Shown one piece after another: positions 57,801 to 64,000 of a stretch of DNA of 64,000 nucleotides (its first letter is position 1; every line of letters starts with the position of its first letter). The position numbers and the translations under genes are program-made. Location of the stretch: the NCBI GenBank assembly GCA_965262015.1, contig OZ253494.1, forward strand, positions 1,612,001 to 1,676,000, read 5' to 3'. The notes under the pieces were generated by a model that was not told where the DNA came from, did no database searches, and saw only the letters and a list, made by a program, of their open reading frames with translations. This DNA comes from G965262015 sp965262015. GTDB taxonomy: Bacteria > Spirochaetota > Leptospiria > Turneriellales > CBDBES01.

Positions 57801-58326
57801 TGTCATTGAAAAAATTAGCCAGATCCGTTCCAAGCGTGGAACAGGATTTTTGCTAGTCACTTTATCAGATGAAACAGCTAGAAAAGAAATCCGCCTATAT
57901 CCCCGTGTATATGAAAAGATTAAAGGGATGGTTGAAGAAAATAAAGTGTTAATTTTCTTATGTAAAATATCTTACCATGGTAATCAAGCCAATCAAACAA
58001 ATACATCATTAATTATTATGGATGTTTTACCCCATAAAAAATTTGAGGGGCTTGTTAAAAAAAGTTTACACATTAATTTAACAACATCTAACTTAGATTC
58101 TCATGTAATGGAACAAAAAATTAACACCATCAAAAAGATATTACAACAATACACGGGGGAATGTCCTGTATTCTTTCATTACAAAGACGAAGACGATGTT
58201 AAGCAAATCGCTAAGGTGCATTCTAGCCTATATGTTAAATACGATAACCAGTTAGAAACAGAACTACAAGCAGTTTTGCCCTACGAGAAAAATTTAGTAT
58301 GGCATCTGGAAAAAAATGTATCTTAA
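54826..58326 (+). CDS. dnaE: DNA polymerase III alpha subunit
   Basis: Replicative polymerase, 1166 residues, GTG start. The N-terminal PHP domain is present (THLHLHSVYSLLDGAIRI; VAVTDHGNM), as are the polymerase palm aspartates in MPDIDIDFCRDRREEV, GPGRGSVAGSLVAY, FDFLG-type KMDFLGLKNL, and IYQEQVMQIAQ, FGEYGFNRSHSVAYGL and the C-terminal OB fold. PHP histidines are retained. An intrinsic terminator follows. Confidence 0.97.
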   Translation: MNLATKQDQFTHLHLHSVYSLLDGAIRIKDLMPYLQKHGMESVAVTDHGNMFATIEFYEEARKHNIKPILGSEFYVAPNSRKEKRVVEKVADGQAYHLILLAKNQEGYQNLIKLSSISYMEGFYRKPRIDYDILAEHSSGLVCLTACLAGEVNRKLYTQQDAEALALAGKLNEIFGQNNFYLEVQDHGIPEQRIVTRGAIQLSKKLNIPLVLTNDSHFLTRDAQKAQDIMLRIQLNKKIDDPLEFSFNEEFYVKTPSEMKKLIPDHPEAYHNTQVINDMINLELEFGHPLLPGFQVPDKHTLASYLEEVVHTNLKEKFQNTVPTRYIQQLEYELKVIKSMGFEGYFLIVADFIDFAKKSDIPVGPGRGSVAGSLVAYCLNITNVDPLRYNLLFERFLNPSRNEMPDIDIDFCRDRREEVINYVIDKYGTDHVAQIITFGKLTAKAVIKDVARVLGYSFAEINTISKNLPDEPGISLEDAIENDPRAKEFFNSGEKEKTLWNIAKQLEGIPRNPGKHAAGVVIAPKPLSSILPLAIESKTKSVITQFEKDDIEKIGLVKMDFLGLKNLTIIANATREINKRHNMNLNIDDIPLDNPKVYTILQQGKTKGIFQIERSGITSLLQQAIPTNFEDIVACIALYRPGPLQSGMAEEYIKRKHGKVRITYPIGGVEDILKSTFGTIIYQEQVMQIAQKIASFSMAEADILRKAMGKKKMDAMNKMEEQFVLGAVKNGYSRLDSEKVFSLISRFGEYGFNRSHSVAYGLITYQTAYLKANYPIEFYKATLDADIDNTMKLISLIHAFRTHDITILPPDIHESDACFTIINEHTIRYGLLGLKGIGSMAVEALIKVREKLGGYKNLFSFVTNLPQQHLNKKLLEALICSGSLDSLGYYRSNLLHSIDDILRFASKIQVDKSVGQNSLFDTAEEAPNLFIQNSQSEWSSDAKLFYEKETLGLYLTDHPVRKYKDVIYQMKLTLLDEIDELPSTSTTIHIMGVIEKISQIRSKRGTGFLLVTLSDETARKEIRLYPRVYEKIKGMVEENKVLIFLCKISYHGNQANQTNTSLIIMDVLPHKKFEGLVKKSLHINLTTSNLDSHVMEQKINTIKKILQQYTGECPVFFHYKDEDDVKQIAKVHSSLYVKYDNQLETELQAVLPYEKNLVWHLEKNVS

Positions 58327-58347
58327 ACCTATTATTAGGTTTTTTGC
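58325..58347 (+). terminator. Intrinsic terminator after dnaE
   Basis: AAACCTA (58325-58331) pairs with TAGGTTT (58336-58342) around TTAT, and the T-run continues for three more bases. It overlaps the dnaE stop codon. The stem is short and the T-run modest. Confidence 0.65.
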
Positions 58348-58360
58348 CAAAGGCTGTGAA

Positions 58361-59140
58361 TTAATCTTTGTAAGTTTGTAAAAAAGCACTTATGTCTTTA
58401 CTAGCAACGTACTTATCTATGAGATGAGGGTATATTTTTACATCCTCTTTGTCTAAATCCGTTAAATAATCTTGAAGCTTTTTCTTTAAATATGGATTGC
58501 TTAACTTGCTATATTTTTGTATCATTTTTGAAGCCAATTTTATCGCTTTTTTGTCATTCATATCCCATTGTTTTTGTTGTAGATAAAAACTAATTAACGC
58601 CTCGGTTGCAGAAGGGTGTAATTTTGTGTCAATGGAAAATTTCATGAGTTGCAAGATACTATCCTTGTTTAAGGAAAAACTAAGTACTTGTTTCCATAAA
58701 GTGGCAAACTCTAAATAGCGTTTCATAGAAATAATATTTCCATTCAAAGCAAGTATCATGTTACTAATAATTTGATTAGATACATTATTTTGTGAAGCAC
58801 CATAAGACAAACTAAAAATAGTTTTTGTTTTCCAAGGGCTAAGCTCTTGCTCACAGGCATAAGACATTGTATTTTTTAGGGGTCTTTGCCATGAGGTATT
58901 TTTAATATTGATAATTATTTCTCGTAAAGGTACATAGTATGTATCAACAGAATCCACGGGGCAGGCCTGTGATAATATATCAAACAACTTAGGTTTATCG
59001 TATTGTTTTTTCGCTGGTATCTCTTGTGTAACATCCTGTTTTATTTTTTTCTGTTTTTTGGGGTATATTTCTGAAGGTATGGAGAGATGTAGGCCAAACA
59101 CAAAGAGATATAGGCTGTTTTTAATCAAATTCATAGGCAT
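58361..59140 (-). CDS. Secreted helical protein of unknown function
   Basis: The 259-residue protein has an N-terminal hydrophobic stretch (about residues 6-22), likely a signal peptide ending near PSEIY, then a lysine-rich section and a mostly helical domain. No recognised family. Repeated helix-like segments (VLSFSLNKDSILQLMKF; ALISFYLQQKQWDMND) could be a divergent TPR-like solenoid. An in-frame ATG at 59134 is an equally good start. It is convergent with dnaE and divergent from the GLUG lipoprotein gene. Confidence 0.7.
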   Translation of the reverse strand: MPMNLIKNSLYLFVFGLHLSIPSEIYPKKQKKIKQDVTQEIPAKKQYDKPKLFDILSQACPVDSVDTYYVPLREIIINIKNTSWQRPLKNTMSYACEQELSPWKTKTIFSLSYGASQNNVSNQIISNMILALNGNIISMKRYLEFATLWKQVLSFSLNKDSILQLMKFSIDTKLHPSATEALISFYLQQKQWDMNDKKAIKLASKMIQKYSKLSNPYLKKKLQDYLTDLDKEDVKIYPHLIDKYVASKDISAFLQTYKD

Positions 59141-59258
59141 GTTATTAGTTAGACATTAATATTATATACGATGGCACTTATATGCAAGGCAAGTTTCTGT
59201 GTAAATTCTTTTTATTAAAGATGTAAATCCCAGTTTGAAGAGTAAAACATCAACATCA

Positions 59259-59450
59259 GCTCTGGACAGAAATAAACCTGGGTTAGCCTCGTATCTTTAT
59301 TTCATAAAAGACAGCAGATTCTGGTATATTTATTTTATGAGCTATTTTTCAATAGCTCATATTCTCTAATAAATCCTTCTATATATATGTACCCATTAAT
59401 TATTCTCCTTATTTTTCATATTTTCAAAAAAAAAGCTGACAATTTAACCT
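59259..59450 (+). repeat. Dispersed intergenic repeat, copy 2
   Basis: It begins GCTCTGGACAGAAATAAACC and continues through CCTCGTATCTTTATTTCATA, GGTATATTTATTTTATGAGC and CTCATATTCTCTAATAAATC, closely matching copy 3 (63498-63720) and more loosely copy 1. It contains a perfect hairpin GAGCTATT-TTTC-AATAGCTC at 59339-59358. It lies directly upstream of the GLUG lipoprotein gene. No ORF is present in 59141-59506. Confidence 0.78.
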
Positions 59451-59464
59451 ACTTAGGTTCATGT
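59436..59464 (+). promoter_or_regulatory. Candidate promoter/operator of GLUG lipoprotein gene
   Basis: CTGACA (59436-59441) followed by ACCTA-CT-TAGGT (an inverted repeat) and TTCATGT. The next family copy has TTGACA at 63741 with ACCT-ACATG-AGGT and TTCATG in the same arrangement. The -10 element is weak. The inverted repeat between the promoter parts is the conserved piece and may be an operator. Confidence 0.4.
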
Positions 59465-59473
59465 TACCCGAGT

Positions 59474-59498
59474 AAATAGGCCCTGCCTATTTAGGAGG
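59474..59498 (+). promoter_or_regulatory. Leader hairpin next to the Shine-Dalgarno
   Basis: AAATAGGC-CCT-GCCTATTT (59474-59492) forms an 8-bp stem and is followed at once by AGGAGG, 8 nt before the ATG at 59507. The other copy (63781-63805) has AAGTAGGC, changing one A-T to a G-T pair but keeping the stem, and GGGGG in place of AGGAGG. The stem could control ribosome access or protect the 5' end. Confidence 0.55.
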
Positions 59499-59506
59499 AC
59501 ACAAAT

Positions 59507-61543
<2,037 letters not shown>

Positions 61544-63032
61544 TAGACAACCGCCATCCAGTGATGCCTTACTCACTGGCTAAAGATAAACATCGCCGAC
61601 TGCTAATACTGTGTGATGCTCTGCTTGCCGGGCAACGATAAGCACTGTCGACTGCTAGTACTGTGTGATGCTCTGCTTGCCGGGCAACGATAAACATCGC
61701 CAGCCAGTGATGCCTTACTCACTGGCCAAAGATAAACATCGCCGACTGCTAGTACTGTGTGATGCTCTGCTTGCCGGGCAAAGATAAGCACTGCCGACTG
61801 CTAGTACTGTGTGATGCTCTGCTTGCCAGGCAACGATAAGCACTGCCGACTGCTAGTACTGTGTGATGCTCTGCTTGCCGGGCAACGATAGACAACCGCC
61901 AGCCAGTGATGCCTTACTCACTGGCCAGAGATAAACACTGCCGACTGCTAGTACTGTGTGATGCTCTGCTTGCCGGGCAACAATAAGCACTGCCGACTGC
62001 TAGTACTGTGTGATGCTCTGCTTGCCGGGCAAAGATAAGCATCGCCAGCCAGTGATGCCTTACTCACTGGCCAAAGATAAGCACTGCCGACTGCTAGTAC
62101 TGTATGATGCTCTGCTTGCCAGGCAAAGATAAGCACTGCCGACTGCTAGTACTGTGTGATGCTCTGCTTGCCAGGCAAAGATAAGCACTGCCGACTGCTA
62201 GTACTGTGTGATGCTCTGCTTGCCGGGCAACGATAAGCACTGCCGACTGCTAATACTGTGTGATGCTCCGCTTGCCGGGCAACGATAGACGACCGCCAGC
62301 CAGTGATGCCTTACTCACTGGCCAAAGATAAGCACTGCCGACTGCTAGTACTGTGTGATGCTCTGCTTGCCGGGCAAAGATAAGCACTGCCGACTGCTAG
62401 TACTGTGTGATGCTCTGCTTGCCGGGCAAAGATAAGCACTGCCGACTGCTAGTACTGTGTGATGCTCTGCTTGCCGGGCAACGATAGACGACCGCCATCC
62501 AGTAATGCTCTGCTTGCCGGGCAACGATAGACGACCGCCAGCCAGTGATGCCTTACTCACTGGCCAAAGATAAACATCGCCGACTGCTAGTACTGTGTGA
62601 TGCTCTGCTTGCCGGGCAAAGATAAGCACTGCCGACTGCTAGTACTGTGTGATGCTCTGCTTGCCGGGCGGAGATAAGCACTGCCGACTGCTAGTGATGC
62701 CTTACTCACTGGCCAGAGATAAACATCGCCGACTGCTAGTACTGTATGATGCTCTGATTGCCGGGCAATGATAGACAACCGCCATCCAGTGATGCCTTAC
62801 TCACTGGCCAAAGATAGGCATCGCCGACTGCTAGTACTGTGTGATGCTCTGCTTGCCGGGCAACGATAGACGACCGCCAGCCAGTGATGCCTTACTCACT
62901 GGCCAGAGATAAACATCGCCGACTGCTAGTACTGTATGATGCTCTGCTTGCCGGGCAACGATAGACGACCGCCAGCCAGTGATGCCTTACTCACTGGCCA
63001 AAGATAAGCACTGCCGACTGCTAGTACTGCCG
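61544..63032 (+). repeat. Minisatellite of two related modules (about 52 and 42 bp)
   Basis: About 30 modules in mixed order. Module A (52 bp, ~19 copies) contains GTGATGCTCTGCTTGCCGGG then CAAAGATAAGCACTGC. Module B (42 bp, ~9 copies) contains CCAGTGATGCCTTACTCACTGG, an inverted repeat with a 7-bp stem. Both share a GTGATGC core and a GATAARCA tail. Two chimeric modules (62496-62538 B/A; 62685-62729 A/B) join at the shared core. The first A-type tail is the 3' end of the lipoprotein gene itself. Unit lengths are not multiples of three and no plausible protein is encoded. GC content is far above that of the surrounding genome. Confidence 0.93.
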
Positions 63033-63045
63033 ACAAAGTAACCAA

Positions 63046-63426
63046 AGGGCTTGCCGGGTTGGCAAGATAATGATGGGAGCATAATAACCGTAACTGCGAG
63101 CTACGGCTTTGGTACTACAACTGGAAAAATGGATAATGAATATGGCACCCCTCCATCAAGTATAAATACAGGAATCGCAAGAGCATACTGCCATGTTGAC
63201 GTTAAGCAACGTTGATATATCTGGCATGTCGTGGAATGTGGCTACAAAAAACACCCTAGGTGCCTGGGGCTTTGCCACTGGTAAAATCCCCGCCCTCAAA
63301 TACGCTGACTACGACGGTACTGGTACTCTTGGTACTACATTCCATTGCGAAGGTGTTACGCCTACACCTACAACTGGAATTCCCATTCCTAACTGTGGTG
63401 AATTTATCCCTGGACAGGGTAGGTAG
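63046..63426 (+). pseudogene. 3' remnant of a GLUG-family gene
   Basis: After the array the sequence resumes in a GLUG reading frame (GLPGWQDNDGSI, then ASYGFGTTTG and SSINTG). A 2-bp deletion relative to 1080-1105 then shifts the frame before MLTLSNVDISGMSWNVATK, and the C-terminal cap follows (GAWGFATGKIPALKYADYDG ... GEFIPGQGR, stop at 63424-63426). No start or signal sequence is present. It is most similar to the 3' end of the gene at 2-1309. Confidence 0.85.
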
Positions 63427-63427
63427 A

Positions 63428-63452
63428 AGGTGATGAAAGTGATTCATCACCT
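63428..63452 (+). other. Conserved hairpin after the GLUG remnant
   Basis: AGGTGATGA pairs perfectly with TCATCACCT around AAGTGAT. The counterpart at 1321-1344 has one G-T wobble. It is followed by the shared sequence AAGAACGTATCTGCAGGGTT in both places. Confidence 0.5.
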
Positions 63453-63497
63453 CCTGCCTAAGAACGTATCTGCAGGGTTTTAAGAAATTGAGCGTTA

Positions 63498-63720
63498 GAT
63501 CTGAACAGAACTAAGAAATAAACCTGGCCTAACCTCGTATCTTTATTTCATAAAAGATGGCAGATTCTGGTATATTTATTTTATGAGCTATTTTTCAATA
63601 GCTCATATTCTCTAATAAATCCTTCAGCATATGTACCCGTTTTTTATTAGTTATTCTCTTTATTTTTCATCTTTTCAAGAAAAACAGCTTATGAACACCT
63701 TAAACCGTCCATAGTTGCAC
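63498..63720 (+). repeat. Dispersed intergenic repeat, copy 3
   Basis: Close match to copy 2 (59259-59450) from AATAAACCTGGCCTAACCTC through the hairpin GAGCTATT-TTTC-AATAGCTC (63585-63604). Its right end (AGCTTATGAACACC to AAACCGTCCA) matches copy 1. It occupies most of the 387-bp spacer between the remnant and the next lipoprotein gene, together with the promoter and leader described separately. Confidence 0.78.
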
Positions 63721-63740
63721 ACAACCAGTTGCACAATTTC

Positions 63741-63805
63741 TTGACATATACACCTACATGAGGTTCATGGCTTACTAAATAAGTAGGCCCTGCCTATTTA
63801 GGGGG
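63741..63805 (+). promoter_or_regulatory. Promoter, operator-like repeat and leader hairpin of the next lipoprotein gene
   Basis: TTGACA (63741-63746), ACCT-ACATG-AGGT and TTCATG repeat the arrangement upstream of 59507. The leader hairpin AAGTAGGC-CCT-GCCTATTT (63781-63799) and the GGGGG Shine-Dalgarno (63801-63805) precede the ATG at 63814 by 8 nt. Confidence 0.5.
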
Positions 63806-63813
63806 ACACAAAT

Positions 63814-64000
63814 ATGAAATACATAAAAAATATGAACACTACGTTAATGAATAGCGTCAATTGGCATGTAAGATGGCCATTGGTTATATGCATGGGAGCT
63901 TTTATGGCTTTTATGACCTTTGGTGTGCTTTTGTCTACAGGATGTGCTCAACGAAATAGTCAACCTTCTGATTCTTCCGATGCTCCTGATGTAGATTGCC
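63814..64000 (+). CDS. GLUG-family lipoprotein, 5' end (continues past window)
   Basis: The first ~180 bp are nearly identical to 59507-59692: same signal peptide, lipobox LLSTGC and AQRNSQPSDSSDAP. The only nucleotide differences I see before the linker are two bases near 63901-63903. It then lacks the 42-bp NGSPDAPLGSPDDP linker segment found in the other copy and goes straight to DVDC. The gene runs out of the window. It shows that the family continues downstream. Confidence 0.93.
   Translation, partial: MKYIKNMNTTLMNSVNWHVRWPLVICMGAFMAFMTFGVLLSTGCAQRNSQPSDSSDAPDVDC

Noticed and set aside
61603..62778. Several minus-strand ORFs of 62-94 codons inside the array
   Set aside because: They are readings of the same repeat modules, share near-identical fragments, have no Shine-Dalgarno and no family. 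They are by-products of stop-poor repeats.
61544..63032. CRISPR array
   Set aside because: Repeats are tandem and contiguous, with two related modules and no unique spacers of even length. No cas gene is nearby.
61544..63032. Integron or attC array
   Set aside because: The modules contain small inverted repeats, but there are no cassette ORFs, no conserved attC core (GTTRRRY/RYYYAAC) and no integrase gene in the window.

Overview
The window looks like chromosome from an AT-rich spirochaete. This is inferred from gene content, with no database search. The main pointers are a radical SAM/SPASM protein of the spirochaete-restricted spiro-SPASM type next to SpsF- and SpsG-like genes (17084-20248), a Cache/HAMP adenylate cyclase followed by a FecR-domain protein and preceded by an OmpL47-like repeat protein (20419-25164), a PilZ protein resembling the Leptospira DUF1577 group (42136-43311), and a soluble twin-cyclase/AAA/TPR giant (32945-37066). 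MenF, MenD, CcmC and a CcmD-like protein suggest menaquinone-based respiration with c-type cytochromes. That fits a respiring spirochaete better than a Treponema or Borrelia. The species cannot be named from the sequence.

Layout: 1-1.8 kb is the 3' end of a GLUG-repeat surface protein gene plus repeat-rich spacer. 1.8-5.2 kb holds gamma-glutamyltranspeptidase and an ABC-2 exporter. 5.2-8.4 kb is a minus-strand pair: a cNMP-binding-like protein and a membrane TPR protein with an Mrr-like domain. 8.6-17 kb holds pdxH, a GT-C glycosyltransferase, ogt, asd, ccmC, an M23 peptidase, ssb and folC. 17-20.2 kb is the spiro-SPASM/SpsF/SpsG cluster. 20.4-27.1 kb is a collinear envelope-sensing series (OmpL47, cyclase, FecR, PAP2, metalloprotease). 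27.1-30.2 kb is the str operon (rpsL-rpsG-fusA). 30.3-37.1 kb is tyrS-ribBA-giant cyclase. 37-42 kb is a minus-strand run (thiE, HATPase, dusA, RmuC-like, alr). 42.1-47.9 kb is PilZ-trpF-mutS-TPR-DUF4442. 48-51 kb is menFD. Then come tRNA-Asp, thiC, an RlmD/TrmA-like methyltransferase and dnaE. 59.1-64 kb is a second GLUG-lipoprotein region.

The unusual part is the GLUG-lipoprotein family at both ends of the window. Its genes share a near-identical 5' end (leader hairpin, Shine-Dalgarno, long signal peptide with lipobox), a conserved 3' cap, and a dispersed intergenic repeat that recurs three times. The copy at 59507-61543 runs directly into a ~1.5 kb non-coding minisatellite of two related modules (about 52 and 42 bp). 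These appear to derive from the gene's own last codons. Beyond the array lies a frameshifted 3' remnant of another family member, and then the start of a further copy. The arrangement suggests a recombining surface-lipoprotein locus. That is an inference.

The remaining genes are mostly ordinary housekeeping genes, with some oddities: an SSB lacking the acidic tail, an SpsG-like gene with an in-frame TAG before the conserved N-terminus, a probably catalytically dead Mrr domain, and a 111-bp nested inverted-repeat element upstream of ssb/folC.
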